DNA of 64,000 bases from Flammulina velutipes (Eukaryota > Basidiomycota > Agaricomycetes > Agaricales > Physalacriaceae), in assembly GCA_011800155.1 (NCBI GenBank), contig CM022373.1, positions 2,666,001 to 2,730,000 of the forward strand. The letters are read 5' to 3'. How positions within the stretch are numbered: the stretch's first letter is position 1; each line of letters starts with the position of its first letter. A program made the translations under genes and the position numbers. The notes below the pieces were generated by a model that was not told the DNA's origin, searched no databases, and saw only the letters and a program-made list of their open reading frames with translations. Shown piece by piece: positions 11,231-23,824 of the stretch.

Positions 11231-13834
11231 CTATGCTGCCCGATCCAGCTCAGGTAAATGCACGGCACCCAGCCATGCCAAGATAACCTCCACCCGTGGC
11301 CCATGCAATGGGATGTTGATTGGCGTGGGCTTTCTCTTCCCTCCGGTAGCTTTCTCCGCAGCCTGCTCCCTTTGCCGTTTCACCACAGGCGCCAATAGGA
11401 TCCGAGCCTGGTCTAACGTTTCCTCTAGATCGTGTGAAGGAGAAGGTGGTGGCGACGTGCTCGTAGTCGAAGCCGAACTCGATCCAGCTTCAATATCCGA
11501 CGCCACTATCGAACTGGAGCTAGTCGCAGTCGTAGTCAATGTCGAGCTCGTAGCAGCGGAGAGCGGGGGGACCGTTGACGAAGGCGCGGAATCAGGTGAT
11601 GGTGTCCGAGGAGAGGGAGGGACATCTTCGATAGCCAATCTTCCCTTCGCCCGTGATTTATCCATTGAATGAGGCCGAATTCCATTGTTCCATCCCCCAG
11701 CTAGACGTTCCAATACTTCGATGAATTCTGCCTGGGCCATCGACCGAGGTGGCAAGAAGATAGGATAGCCTTCCAGTCCATCTACAAGGGCAGCGGTACG
11801 TATGAATGTCGGCAGCAATGCAGCGAAGTCCGCTAACATCAGTTGGCAAATCAATACACTGAAGTGAGACTCCACGAGGAGAGGGTGGTAGGTCGTATAG
11901 ATGGCTGAACTGCATGCATCACGGATAGAAGGATTTGGTGAAGCAGGAGCCGAATTTCCGTGGTTTCCAGGTCGACACGCCTCAGAAAGAAGGAAGGCGT
12001 ACTCCACACGTTGCGCCAAATCTCGGTTTGGGTCGAAGAACACGTTTGAACTCTCTAGAGTGTCAAAGTGGGAGATGAAACGCTCGTGGTCTCGAATACT
12101 CTTCTTCAGCAAGGAGGACACCCTTTCCTTGAACGTAAAGTCAGCGAGAACCTTTCGATACGCAGCCACTTTCTTCCCGCCACTCGCCCCAAGCGGGCCG
12201 TCTGGGTGACCCATCTCTACACCGCCGTACTTCCCGTCCTCGATATAACATAGTCGTAGTTCAGCACCGTCGATAGATGGCTGTTTGCAGATATCTTCGA
12301 GCGTCATAATGGCTCCCTCAATGAGATATACGGCATGTTGTAAATGAGCGGCGCCGCGATAGAAAAGTAGTTGGGGTTCTATGGGGTCCGGCGCATCTGG
12401 GAGCACAGACGGATGGACGAGTAGAGGGTCCCCTGTCAGGTCGTCCAGGTCGGGAACACTAGTGCCACTAGGTGGGGCTTGCCCATTGGTTTTGCTGACA
12501 GCATTGGGCTTCTTCTTTCGACCCACTTTCCCATTGGTACCACGAGAATCTGAAGAAGGGGATGTATGACTGGTTTTGGCTTTCCTTCGGAGACGAGACT
12601 CCTTGAGGGCGAAGGTGAAATCTCGAGTAGCTTCCGGATATTCATCTCTGAAGCAGTGTACGATACCTCGAGTGCGATAAAATTCCAGACTATTGGGTTG
12701 CAATCTGATGAGGTCGTCCAAAAGTTGGGTAGTTGTTGATTCGGCGAGTTGTCTGGAAGGTATTTTTTCGTGAAAGAAGTGAACATATTTCGCGTCGATG
12801 TCGTTTGGGTCTGTGACGGAGTTGGCTTCATGAGGAAATACAAAGCGTCATTGACTCACCGACTTTGAGAACGCGCTCAGCAACGTCGTCAAAGACGCTA
12901 CCTCCCTGCATCACCATAACGCTCGAAGCGATTTCATCCGCCCTGTACGCCTGAGCGAGCTTTTGGACTGCCAGCGCTCGGAGCCTGTGTATCCGCATCG
13001 CGGACATGGCAACATTCCTCCCGTTCCCGTTATTTCCTGTCATAGCACCAAGGCCTAAGCTTTGAGCCGTCGCCCAAGGACCTCCTCCACCCATCATCCC
13101 ACCACCACCACCACGTAGTTCTGCCGCACTGAGACCTGACGTTGCTCGCACAGAGAGCTCCGCTGCCTCGTCAATCAACTTCCGTATACTCGTGACACTC
13201 CGGAATACCCCAGGGTCTATGGGTGGCGGCGTGGCCTTGCCTGGCTTCGGAGGAGGAATGGGTGCAGGCATTGGTAGCTGGGCATACGAGCGCGAGGACT
13301 CCAGAGGCGTGTTATGATCCTCAAGACTGTGAGGATAAGTCCGGTCGCGAATGCGATTGGCAGGAGATGGCGGTGGTGGGGCTGCTATAGAGGGAATTCG
13401 CGACTCCGAAGTGGCACTAAAAGTGGCAGGATCTAGGTTCAGAACGAGGAGAGAGTCCAATAATTCGATAGGAAGTTGCAACCATGGCCCCTGTGATGAA
13501 GTTCGTGACAATGAACGGTATATCAATCGGAGACGCGTACGTGATATGAGCTGATGTATCTCCAGTGTTTATTCCTGCTGATACACAAGACAGAGTGGCG
13601 CCCGTCCTGCCCAGCATTCGGAGAATTTGATGTTGAATTGTCCGCTTTACTCTTGCTGGATTTCTTGGATTTCTTCTTCTTTTTCTTCTTCTGCGCCGTC
13701 GCTGTATGATCTGGGATTTCCGGTGCTTCGTCCAAGGTAGGAGAGCTTAGTGGAGATGTCGGTGTTTCGGTTAATGTTCTGTCATCCGAATGGTCTGAGG
13801 CAGGAGTGTCGGAGGGCGCGTAGGTTGGCGACAT
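11231..13834 (-). CDS. Large TPR-like protein with lysine-rich and low-complexity segments
   Basis: Three exons (13834-13541, 13490-12860, 12810-11231) give 834 residues. I chose the first in-frame ATG after the upstream TTG-initiated reading. The N-terminus is disordered and has a run of seven lysines followed by SKKSSKSK, a likely nucleolar or nuclear signal. A glycine/methionine patch (GGGGGMMGGGG) follows. A TPR-like helix pair is seen in RLQPNSLEFYRTRGIVHCF with EATRDFTFAL, and another alpha-helical block in PQLLFYRGAAHLQHAVYL. A serine/threonine-rich linker precedes the C-terminal helix ending PELDRAA. It resembles conserved uncharacterised basidiomycete proteins; I assign no function. 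Confidence 0.7.
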
Positions 13835-14263
13835 TTGTTTATATTGGGTATCGGAAGCCGACGCAAAGGTAAGAATACGACGGGCGTATGGTGGTGGCAA
13901 GAGGAAGGAATGTTAAAATCAAATTGTCAAAATATTTCCAAATCGGGACGGGCATTCATATCACGTTCCTCCTGAAAGGCAACTGCTACATAACGAAAAG
14001 TCTCGTACAAGCAGTGTCCCGCTATGTTCAGCTCGAGAAAAATTTGGCTACAAAGATTTACCAGCATCACAGTGCTCAGAATACATTCTCAACGTCCAAC
14101 GTCGGCTCATAGTCCCTCACGAGCCCATAACATTTCATGTCTTGAAGGATAAAATAAATAGAACCATTTTCCCTTTATAAAATGAAAAAAGAAGAGCCTA
14201 CTTACAAAATTGTTTTGTATGTAGAAAACAAAGGGAGCCAGGGCGAGTTTGACGCGATGTTGT
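13835..14263. other. Intergenic region upstream of the TPR-like gene
   Basis: It contains the promoter of the TPR-like gene and the 3' end of the GTPase gene. No coding signal supported by splicing or family was seen. Confidence 0.5.
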
Positions 14264-15175
14264 CTAGACTTGACATGCTTCCACGATATTCCGGCGCACC
14301 TCGTCGATACCAAATGGTGGATGCATCCTCACGCTGGTCACAATTGGAGGTAGACACAGCGGTGCCATCTCCCAAATTTCCTGCCGTAAGGTGGTGATCA
14401 TCTCCTTGTTCGCGATTTCGTCGCCTTTTGTGATAATGGCCTGTATCGTGTATCGCTGGCGTCCGTCCTCCGAAGATATCATTTCCTCTGAAAGATGCTT
14501 TAGCATCGTCTCGTCGTACTTGTTCAGGTGATGTTTTCCGTTGAAAGTGACATATATTCGGCGAAGTCTACCAAGAATTAGCGTCAGTGCGATAAATAAG
14601 TCAGGTGAATAGCGTACTGTTGTCTTGATTTAATGTAGTCATCAAAGAGTTCCCCCCATGCTGCTTTACCTCTTCGTCCATAACCAGGAGCATCGACAAG
14701 GATAAGTTTGCCGTTATTCGGACCGACTCGAAAAAAGTTGAGTTGTCTGGTTCTTCCCTAGATGTAGCGTTGTGAGCGATAGCGAGATCATGATCCTGGT
14801 AGACACATACAGCCCTCGAACTTGTTCGGAAAAGATCTGTGCGACCGACGACTGCGTTGAACAAGGATGATTTACCAGAATTCGCTCTCCCTAAATTTCA
14901 AGTTCAGTGCTGTGAACCTATTGAGCTGAAATGAACGCACCCGTGACAATCACCTACCCTACAGTCAGTGCTCTGCCTCCTCGACAGAGATGTTCAAATA
15001 CCTCTGGTAAATGATTGAGGTTTGGAAATGGCTGGTCGGTTTCTGGGGCTGTTGCTGCTGCATATTCCGCTGTGCGTGCATCAGAGAATATTTGCGAGAC
15101 GGTGAATCCCTTGGCTGCAGGTGTGTAGAGTGTCCGGTGCGTCTGATATAAACTCAGAGGTAATCGTGGTTTCAT
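14264..15175 (-). CDS. EngB/YihA-type GTP-binding protein, probably mitochondrial
   Basis: Five exons (15175-15002, 14953-14941, 14890-14811, 14757-14618, 14567-14264) give 236 residues. GTPase motifs in order are G1 GRANSGKSS, the conserved GRTRQLNFF switch, G3 DAPGYGRRGK and G4 TKGD. This is the EngB family, whose eukaryotic members (human GTPBP8-like) act in mitochondrial ribosome assembly. The basic, Arg/Leu-rich N-terminus (MKPRLPLSLYQTHRTLYTP) suits a mitochondrial presequence. Reading straight through exon 1 meets a stop, but removing 14954-15001 (donor GTATTT, branch-like CTGAC, acceptor GGGTAG) joins NHLPE to VIVTG exactly as the family requires. Exon 2 is only 13 nt. The gene shares a 166-bp divergent spacer with the pirin gene. 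Confidence 0.8.
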
Positions 15176-15341
15176 GGCAAGCGATGAAGCGCGTCAGCGT
15201 AATTGCACGACCCACGTGCCAAAAATAATTACTCAGCACGCGCCGTCCAATCCCGGACGTCGTGGGGATATCAATCCCTGATAAGGCAATCCCTGCCTCC
15301 TACCATGACGCGCCGATTTAAAACCACGGACTGGCTTTCAA

Positions 15342-16402
15342 ATGCTAACCATAAAGAGGTCTATCCTTCTCATCTCTACCATCCCTGTCTATATAAGCCT
15401 CGCAATTTACCTGCTATCTGGTTCTCCATCAACCAATCTGTCTCAACTCCTCCGTCTAGCAAAGTCAAACCTCCGAGCTCAGCTAGCTAAATCTGTGTCT
15501 CCCGCCAACGATATATCTTCGAGCTCTCTTCAAATGGCCAACAAACTCGTCCTCCGTCCCAGTCATGAGCGCGGCAATGCCGACCACGATTGGTTGAAGA
15601 CCTTCCATACATTTTCCTTTGCAATGTATGTGGGCTCTATGACTTTCTATTTCTTGTCATGACCTAGACAATAGGTACCAAAACTTTCAGCACGAAAAGT
15701 TTGGTTCTCTCAGAGTCATAAACGAGGACCGCGTTGCTCCCAAGACTGGCTTCGGAACCCATTCTCATCGCGAGTTTGAAATCTTCTCATACATCGTCAA
15801 CGGCGAACTTGAGCAGTACGTCTACTCATTTACAATTGAAATTGCATGCTCATCGTCCTTGCAGCAAAGATTCCATGGGAAACACCGAGGTCCTCAAGCG
15901 TGGCGACCTCCAAATGACATCCGCCGGTACAGGCATCTCCCATTCTGAAAAAGCGCATGGCAAACAAGAAGTTCACTTCCTCCAAATATGGGCCCTTCCC
16001 TCCACCTCCCGTCTCCAACCCAAATACTTCACCCGTCATTTCAGTGACGTCGACAAGACAGACACGTTTGTTCGCATCGTGGCACCAACCACTGCCGAAG
16101 GTGTCAAGGAGGAAAGGGAGGCGCAAGGCCCCGCACCTGTACACAGCCCTCTTACCTTGTACGCTTCATTACTTTCGAAGGGCAAGAGTCTCTCCCAACC
16201 GATAACGGGAAGCAAGGGTTACATCCACGTCGTCCAAACAAGTGGGTACAACACTGCAGCTTCCTCGGGCGCGGAAATTAAGGTCGATGGCCAGACGCTC
16301 AAAGAGGGTGACGGTGCTTACATGTACATCGTCACAGGCAAGGTTGAGGTTGAGAACGTGGGGGATAGGACTGCTGAAATTCTTCTCTTTGATTTGGAGT
16401 AG
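15342..16402 (+). CDS. Pirin family protein with N-terminal hydrophobic extension
   Basis: Three exons (15342-15625, 15675-15815, 15865-16402) give 320 residues. The pirin bicupin is clear: HDWLKTFHTFSFA, LRVINEDRVAPKTGFGTHSH, REFEIFSYIVNGELEH, and RGDLQMTSAGTGISHSE. The metal ligands are present as HSH, then Glu, then HSE. Pirins bind iron; reported roles include quercetinase activity and transcriptional co-regulation. The first 64 residues before MANKLVLRP include a hydrophobic stretch (LLISTIPVYISLAIYLL). A TATATAAG-like sequence at about 15390 lies inside this extension, so initiation at the second ATG (15534, giving 256 residues) is an alternative. Confidence 0.85.
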
Positions 16403-17196
16403 ATAATTCATGGAGGTGCAGTCCTTCGTCATGACTTATAAATTCCATTCACTGTATCCAACAGTACTTAATCTTGTAATATTTATCACATCATGAGGCA
16501 TCGATCCGCTATCTTCTGAAGTGTGGGTGATGGAATACGTTGTTGCTGTCACAACTTGTAGGTCGTCCCAACAATATCAGGCCCGTGCTTACCCCGCCCT
16601 GATATCCTCTGGAACTGCTGCTCTCGTGCTAATGACGACCTGACCTGTAATCTGATTCACTTTGTGGCGCAATATCAATTTGGCTGATCGCCGTAAAGTA
16701 TTACAAGATAGGCGCAAATGCCAAAAGCCAAAGCATCGGTATTCTCCGATGTTATAACGTCCGCTCGGAAGAATAGTGTGGTAACGTCGCGTTTCCTTCG
16801 ACTCCTTCTGTCCTTAATACCACTACTCAACTGACCATATTTAAGCATCCCGCAACTCAGGTGACGCGCGCATATGCTTGTGATCAGTAAACTCATGGGG
16901 TGCCGTAACTGGTCGCAATATTATGTTTGACCCACTGGTCTTAAATCCGTGAAAGGCGTGTTAGACCCTTCCTGACTTTCCTGACCCGGGAAACAATGGT
17001 ACGTACTCGGCAACATTCCCCGTCCTTAAAGACTGATTATCGATAATACTGACGAGCACTGAGCCTTTCTTCTTCTCCCCCCTCCACCTGCTAGGCGCGG
17101 AAGTGTATGTGGCTCCATTTTCACATCTCTTAGACTCACTGTTGATGAGGATAAGCTCATGATGTTCTAAAGGACTCCTGCTGACGGGACGTGTAG
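16403..17196. other. Intergenic region
   Basis: No gene recognised on either strand. It holds the pirin 3' flank and the promoter of the next small gene. Confidence 0.5.
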
Positions 17197-17652
17197 ATGA
17201 CCACCCAACTACCTCTCATAGTGGCGCAGTATCAGGTCATTGGCCACCATCCACTAGGTCCTTCAAAACACTGGTCGCTCGTTGCGCTCGCATCCCGTAT
17301 GCACGCACACGTGTTCGAACTCCACGGAAACCCGTCATCTTACGGCTTTGTCGCTCGGTTCGAGGACAAGTTTAGCAAGGCCCCGCATCTTCGCGGTGGC
17401 TATCAAGTCGGCTTCATCCGTATCGATCAGTTGGCGTGGCTGCAGGAAAAGCTCAGAGAGCTGCCGATTATCATGGACGATATGGACAGGTTTAACTCCC
17501 AGATTTGGGTGATTAACGCGCTACAACTTTTGAAGGAGGAAGGCGTGATCTCGGTAGATATCGGGTATGGGAGTGTGAGAGAGGAACTGGAGAAGGAACA
17601 ACAGAGATGGGAAGTGGCAGATGATACGCTCGAAGAGAGACTGTTTCCTTGA
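17197..17652 (+). CDS. Small conserved-looking hypothetical protein
   Basis: A single open frame of 151 residues starts at a clear ATG. It lacks a signal peptide and membrane segments and looks globular: KHWSLVALASRMHAHVFELHG and GGYQVGFIRI, then an acidic, helical C-terminus. The pattern of a WSL beta strand followed by HVFEL resembles uncharacterised fungal single-domain proteins, but I cannot name the family with confidence. It may have a 5' UTR intron, because GTAG directly precedes the ATG. Confidence 0.55.
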   Translation: MTTQLPLIVAQYQVIGHHPLGPSKHWSLVALASRMHAHVFELHGNPSSYGFVARFEDKFSKAPHLRGGYQVGFIRIDQLAWLQEKLRELPIIMDDMDRFNSQIWVINALQLLKEEGVISVDIGYGSVREELEKEQQRWEVADDTLEERLFP

Positions 17653-18176
17653 TTCGCAATTGCTATTTGGCAGTTTATTTTGTATGGTCAAGGACAACTA
17701 ATTTTTTTTGTCAAAGCTTCACGTAAATTAGGAAGTAGGCTCGAATAATAATGTCTTGCCTGACAGACTTGGATTCAGTCGACAGCAGATCTTCTCAAAA
17801 TGCTGTCCATTGAATATTGACTGTTGATGTGGCGCAGATGCAAAATCTTGCTAGCGAAATCCTAGGCTAAGAGTATTCAGCGGGTACGTCTACTTTGCCA
17901 CGGCGCAACGAATCATTAACGAATATACGTCAAGGCAGTACTCGATGATAGTATGAAGAAATCGAAGGTTTGTTGAGAGGATTTCGTGGGAAATATCGGA
18001 TCAGTCGGCCCGATTTGGAAGACTTTGTCGTACCTGTGAGATCATCAGGCCAACACCAACGATGTTTAGCAACTCAGGTCGCCATCTATCTCTTGGCTAC
18101 GACAACGACACGACTTTTCGCTGAAAATACAACGACTAGGACACGACACTCTACCCATCTACCTATCTATCTCTCT
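17653..18176. other. Intergenic region
   Basis: Nothing recognised; promoter of the six-hairpin glycosidase gene. Confidence 0.5.
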
Positions 18177-19605
18177 ATGTCCAAAATGCTATTGGCGGCT
18201 ATAGCATCCATGACGATTCCTGGAATCTTGGCTGCAAGTTTGTCGGACTCACAACTTACAAGCGTTAAAGACAAACTAGCAGAAAGCGCGCAGCGAAGGT
18301 GCGCATGCCTCGGAATTTTTTTGACTGCCTGTTTACCAATATCGAGGATAGCTGGGAGCTCGGGACGCGCGCGCAAGCATTGCTGGAATACGGTGCACAA
18401 ACCTACTCAGTCTTTTCCGATACACCTCTGCCACCGCCGTCCTCGGTGACCGACCAGAGTGCTGACCTCTCGTCCGTGTTTGACATTGCGCGGGATATTG
18501 TATCTGCAAGACAGGACGGGGACGGACCTCAACCTCTCATGGAGGATGGAAGTGCTGCTGATCCCGCATCCAACGGCGTCGCCGTCCTTTTGGCAAATTG
18601 GACTGGCCAAGGAGGCTCTGGAGGACTGGACTATGCGAAGGCAGCAACAGAGCAGCTGCAATTTTTGTTGGAGAACGTGCCGCGTTCCAACGATGGGGCT
18701 ATCTCGCATCGCACTTCGCAGGCTCAGCTGTGGTACATAACTTTTTACTGCTCCTCCTCTTAGAGACTCATGCTGCCGTTTCAGGAGCGATTTCATGTAC
18801 ATGGTCCCTCCATTTTTCGCGTACTACGGTGTCTTGACGTCAAACGAAACGCTCGTGTCCGAGGCTTACAACCAAATCAACCTCTACCGGAACCATCTAC
18901 GCGACGCCGGTGCCAACAATCTGTGGAAGCACATTGTCTTAGGCTCAGGCACTGACGAAGGACATTGGTCCACAGGTACATTCCCGCCACATACTTATCC
19001 ATCGACATGTTTCTGATCCCAACCAGGCAATGGCTGGGCAGCAGCTGGCATGCTTCGTGTTCTCGCCACCATCCAGAACTCCCAATATAGCGATTCTTTC
19101 TCAAGCCAAAAGGAAGATTTGGCTAATTGGACACTGGAAATTCAAGCTGCCATGTACAATGTCATCGTGAGTCTCGCCACAATCACTGAACTTTGATCAT
19201 CTATCTCATTCTTGGCAGGACGGCTCTAATATATTCAGGAATTACCCCGACGACGATAAATCCTTTTACGATGCAGCGGGTACTGCTCTGATGGCATCGA
19301 CTGTCTACCGATTATCCCAGATCTGGGACGACCAGTCGTACATATCCCACGCGGAGCGAAGCAGAAATGCATTGTACGATGGCTCTCATATCACCTCTGA
19401 TGGATGGTTGACGCCTGTTGTCAATCCGCATTCATTTGGATCTGAAGGATCCAATAGTGCCGAGGGACAGGCGTTTGTCCTCATGATGGATGCTGCGCAC
19501 AAAGACTGGGTCGATGCGGGTTCGCCAGGTAATGGTGCGCTGCAGATGTCTATCTCTCATTTCTCCTGGTCCTTGGTTGTCGCCCTTTTCTTTATCTTCT
19601 TATAA
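18177..19605 (+). CDS. Secreted six-hairpin glycosidase (GH88/GH105-like)
   Basis: Five exons (18177-18298, 18352-18732, 18785-18975, 19027-19166, 19219-19605) give 406 residues. A signal peptide is present (MLLAAIASMTIPGILAAS). The alpha/alpha six-hairpin pattern is seen with SDFMYMVPPFFAYYGV, DEGHWSTGNGWAAAGMLRVL and GSNSAEGQAFVLMMDAAHKDW. GNGWAAxGM and EGQAF are typical of unsaturated glycuronyl or rhamnogalacturonyl hydrolases and fungal relatives. These act on oligosaccharides left by pectin or glycan lyases. The C-terminus ends hydrophobic (SWSLVVALFFIFL) after a small-residue region, suggesting a GPI anchor. Exact substrate is unknown. Confidence 0.75.
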
Positions 19606-19750
19606 TTGCCACACAAGTGTTATAATTCGGACATTTTTATACACGTAGATTTATTTTATATCGTATCGTATACAAGCAATTTCAGTACTAGTATTGCAAT
19701 GCCATATAGACTCTGGTTTAAAGTAGGTACTTATCGCAGCTGTCTAGACT

Positions 19751-22032
19751 TCACAGGATGTAGAAGAAGCCTACTTGGCCCTCCAGAATCCGTCCCGTTC
19801 GCCTAGCGCGCCTGTTTCGTCGCACGTAGGTAATGGAAGTCAAAGAAAGCAATGCAAGCATCAACAACTGAGCGCCGATTATGGCCCACATTCCCGGGAT
19901 GTAGCGAGGATAATCAGCTTGTCTGAAACTGGCAATGAAGTAGTTATAGGGAGTGTAGACGCTCAAGGGGTTGGATCGACCTACACTGTGGTACCTAGAA
20001 TACCTCCGATTCCTCCGAAAGATACGAGCAACGCGCTACACACAGAACGCTGGAGGGTAAGCCCATTAGTGGACATGCGGTGGCGTCTAGTGACTTTATG
20101 CCTTACCTTACTTTGTCCCACGATGTTGTTGGCGTTCTGTACGGAAATATTATCAGCCTTGACGAAACATGAGAAGACTCAGAAACTCACGTAAGAAATG
20201 ATAGCAGACATGCATCCAGAAGCGCCCGCAGAAAATACGAAAATTCCTGAACATTTCGTCAGTCCCCTTTTTGGTCGCAGGTGGGGCGCATACACACCGA
20301 AATATCTAACCCCATTTCCGATAGCGTATCCGGTAATGAGCATTCCGGTAAGTGTCATCAGCGACTGGATGGCGATGAATGCGCCACGATGTCCAGTCTT
20401 GTCCGAAATCCAGGCGAAGACAAACGCACTTAATGCCTATTGTCATTGCGTCAAGAACAATGAGAAAGATCGTGAGTTATTGACGTACAGCGGCTACCAA
20501 TGGCGGAGCGGAGAGCAGCAGTGTCTCCGACACTGACCAGCCCATGCCAAAGAGGATAACGGGGGTGAAGAAGCCTACAAAGACCGGTATTCAGCATTCA
20601 ACACCGAAGCTTATAGAAGGTTCAATGACTCACTAGCTGCATACGCAGGCATAGTAGAAGCCATATACATGACACCTTCCGCAGGTCAATACAACGCGGG
20701 ACAGACGTTAACATTCACACTCACCATGAGCCCACAACACCCAATCTTTGAGATGATAGAGAACTTTTTGAGTCGTAATTTTGTCTGGAAGGGAATCGCC
20801 GCGGTCATCTTCAATCCGCCGTAAAACAATCTGACAACGGTTAGTTGAATCAAAGTCTAGAATGATAATTATCCAAGTCATACCTGAGTCTGAGCTTTCG
20901 TCAGAAACGTATTCTTGTCGGGGAAATCGGGGACGAAGAAGTATCCCAATAAACTGCAGCCCACAGTGACCAGACCTTCGATTATCTGCAAGGCAGTCCC
21001 AGTCAGGAATGTATTCAGATGTCAGAGATAGACGCTTACGAAGATCCATGACCAGCCTCTGTATCCCCCTACGTCGTCGACCAAGGTTAGCACATACGCT
21101 AGACTCGAGTGAGGTCTGGTGTGATTGACAAGTGAAAAGACCAACATAATATAGCGCCGAAGCCGCTGATCGCAATAGAAGTTTGCAGAAACCCGGCTAT
21201 CCTGTGAGAGATGAGTGGTGGACGCCGGTAAGAGGTTTTTTGGGGTCATACCTAGTCTGTACCTCCGCGCGCGTATACCTGCATGGAGTTGGAAGATGAC
21301 AAGTATCAAAGGCAGAAAGGACTCACCAGGTGGACACTATGTAGATCAAAGCGGGGAAGAAGCCGGCCTGAGCAAGTGGTGAGTCTCCCCGCAGCCGACA
21401 TTGAGTACCCGTGGCCTACCTCTAAAGCGCCAAGAAGCACGCGGCAGAGAGCAAGGGTTTTCCAGCTCTTGACGAAACCCATACCGATCTCGACACATCC
21501 CCATCCAAATATATAGAAGGTGAGGCAGTTTCGAGCACCGAATTTACGGAGGACGAGATTGGTTGGCAGCTGACTGAAGGACGATGAGCGAATAAAGCAA
21601 AAATTTCTGGTACCCACAGGAGTATGTATGGAACAAAGTAGAGGCAGGAAACTACGCTGAAGCGGTTTCCGACATCCAGGCCCTGTGGAGATAATTAGAA
21701 GGATGTGCATAGATGGATGAAGAAAACCTTACGAGCTCTTCGCCCATTCCGGCAGTGCGAGCGATACCCATGTTCGAACGATCGATGATTGTGACGGAGT
21801 ACAGGAACCCGAGCAAAGGTAGCATTCTCCAGTCCACTTGGCGACTAGGAGCACGAAGTCAGTGAAGGCTTCGTGGAAGAGAAATAACTTACATGATCGC
21901 ACGTTCTGAGAGCATCTCCGTACCACGAGAAGCATAGATAGTCGTGGACGATCCAAGTTTTGCGTCTCTAGAGGCACCTTCAGTAGAGTGCACATCGCTC
22001 TCCCGCAGTGTTTCGGTGTCGGTTCGGTCCAT
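19751..22032 (-). CDS. MFS transporter, allantoate permease (Dal5) type
   Basis: Seventeen exons are needed: 22032-21893, 21844-21733, 21682-21618, 21573-21420, 21367-21327, 21278-21252, 21201-21146, 21098-21040, 20985-20884, 20830-20725, 20675-20634, 20574-20489, 20436-20298, 20246-20191, 20136-20107, 20049-19985 and 19928-19751. They give 485 residues in one frame. Family marks of the anion:cation symporter group are WRMLPLLGFLYSVTIIDRSNMG, LPTNLVLRKFG, CRVLLGALEAGFFPALIYI, STWYTRAEVQTR, GGYRGWSWIFIIEG, and the C-terminal RQADYPRYIPGMWAIIG. Members carry carboxylated nitrogen compounds or vitamins such as allantoate or nicotinate. It lies at the plasma membrane with about twelve helices. 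Exons as short as 27 and 30 nt make it prone to mis-annotation. Confidence 0.85.
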
Positions 22033-23599
22033 GTCACTATGCGATCTTGGGAATAGAGAACCTCACAGTCAGAGCTACGAAGCTAAAGTTTAGGAACGTA
22101 GGCAATGCTTATATAGCAGTGAAACGGCTCACCGGGGAATTATGCTGTTTTCTTGGTAACCTGCATGATTAAGATAGGCCACGGTCATAGATCGAGCGCA
22201 GATGCGGCTCTGCCGGAATAAGTATCTTTAGTGGAGCCAACAGCTAGCGATTGAATCATTCTTTTTAGCGCCGCGTACAGCTGGACCCACAGCTGCCACA
22301 AGTATCGATCTGCATGAACGCCACAAATATGTAACTGTCATAGATCGCCATATGGGAAGTACAAGAAACTCAAGATTGCTGGTATACGTCCAGTAGTATC
22401 ATCAGCAAGGTCGACAAGAGCGCGCAGATTCGCCAAATGGGTACAGTCCCTAGATTTCTCCACATTAAGAACAAGAGCACCTACTCCAGCTCTCGGAAGA
22501 TAGCCTGCTAGGACGGGATTATGCCAGATTTCGAGGTAGACCAACGGCTCATGTCCGCCACGAGGGATGTTCCTTGATGGAAGTTCGTTGTGTTTGCTTA
22601 TTACCGGCCAACGTGAAGACGACATTACTGTATAGTTTGTCTATGATTCGGGTCCGGAACTACGAAATGAGGCGTTGACAGATGACAAAGTGGGTACTAC
22701 TCACAGGTGTGGCAATTCCGAGAGCAGGTTGGCCTCCAGATAGCAACGCGCGAAGCCAAAGAAACGACAACAACCACGCGTAAATCAGGAAGCGCACAAG
22801 AATCTACAAGAATAAGTTCAAACGGCCGAAAGATGTGCCAGTGAAAGATAATAAATTGACTGAGTCCGTCCACGAAGCGTCGGTGGCAATTGTCTGTCAT
22901 GACCCGGCCACAGCGGGAAGCGGGAGAGTATCCACCAATGCTTGCATCACAAGACGAGGAGGGGACTGTGGGATGCTATTAGCCGCCGTGTGCAATTCAC
23001 TGTGAACGCCGTCGCCACAAATGATATCTGTTGCTATTAGTATTATGATCAGGACATGAAACTTGCCAAAACAGTGCCAGGCTCTAAGTGCTAGTGTTAA
23101 TTCATGCCGGAACCATTTCATCATGGGTTGATAAAAATGTCATGAGGCTGATAGAAAATGCAGAGTAGGCAGAGATCTAGACTGGCAATAACGAGGGCTT
23201 CTGGTTTGAATGTTTGAAACAAGTCGAAAGACGGCTCATCGTAGACCGAGGTAGGTTGGACCCCTTTTCCCACGCTGAAAGACTACTAATGAGAAACCAA
23301 TGAGGCATCTATGAGCCTATGTGGCACGTCCATACACAGCTATGAGAGTATCTGGACTCATAAATAGAGTTTTAGAGTTTTTTTTCGTGACACGAACCAG
23401 ATTTTGATATATTCCGCCACAAAGGCTTCATAAAATAATCTTTATTCGTATATGTCTGTACTGAGCTTCCCTTTTCTCCTAGCCTATACGCCCCTAAGCT
23501 ACAGCATTGCATTTTACTGTGGCCAATTACGTGTAAACCATCGCGCGGGACTGGTCGGAATCCTATTAAATAAAGGAAAATGGCTTATTCATATAGAGC
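22033..23599. other. Gene-poor region between the permease and the Helitron
   Basis: No confident gene. A possible minus-strand gene remnant is listed separately. The right end abuts the Helitron 5' terminus. Confidence 0.5.
22338..23124 (-). pseudogene. Possible small or decayed membrane-protein gene
   Basis: The minus strand has protein-like pieces in changing frames: a hydrophobic FGKFHVLIIILIATDI segment, RFLIYAWLLSFLWLRALL, IIDKLYSNVVFTLAGNKQ, and LVYLEIWHNPVLAGYLPRAG. I could not join them with consistent splice sites, and I recognise no family. It may be a decayed gene or chance. Confidence 0.2.
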
Positions 23600-23824
23600 T
23601 CAAACGCACGTGGCAGCGATCAAAGGCGCGCAAGTCAAGTCCAAATATCATCCCGCCGCTTCTGTGGCAGTTATAACTTGAAATCATCATGCAGAAATGT
23701 TTATTTGTGTGCCATATAACTACTATATAATGAGAGAGAAAGAAGGACAACCCCCTGTATAGTATAGACCTCAAAGATTTTCAACCATGCATGATGCAGC
23801 TTGACTCGCCCACCGGCTACCATC

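Noticed and set aside
14954..15001. EngB-type gene as a pseudogene because of an in-frame stop
   Set aside because: A normal 48-nt intron with branch-like CTGAC removes the stop and yields the expected family sequence.
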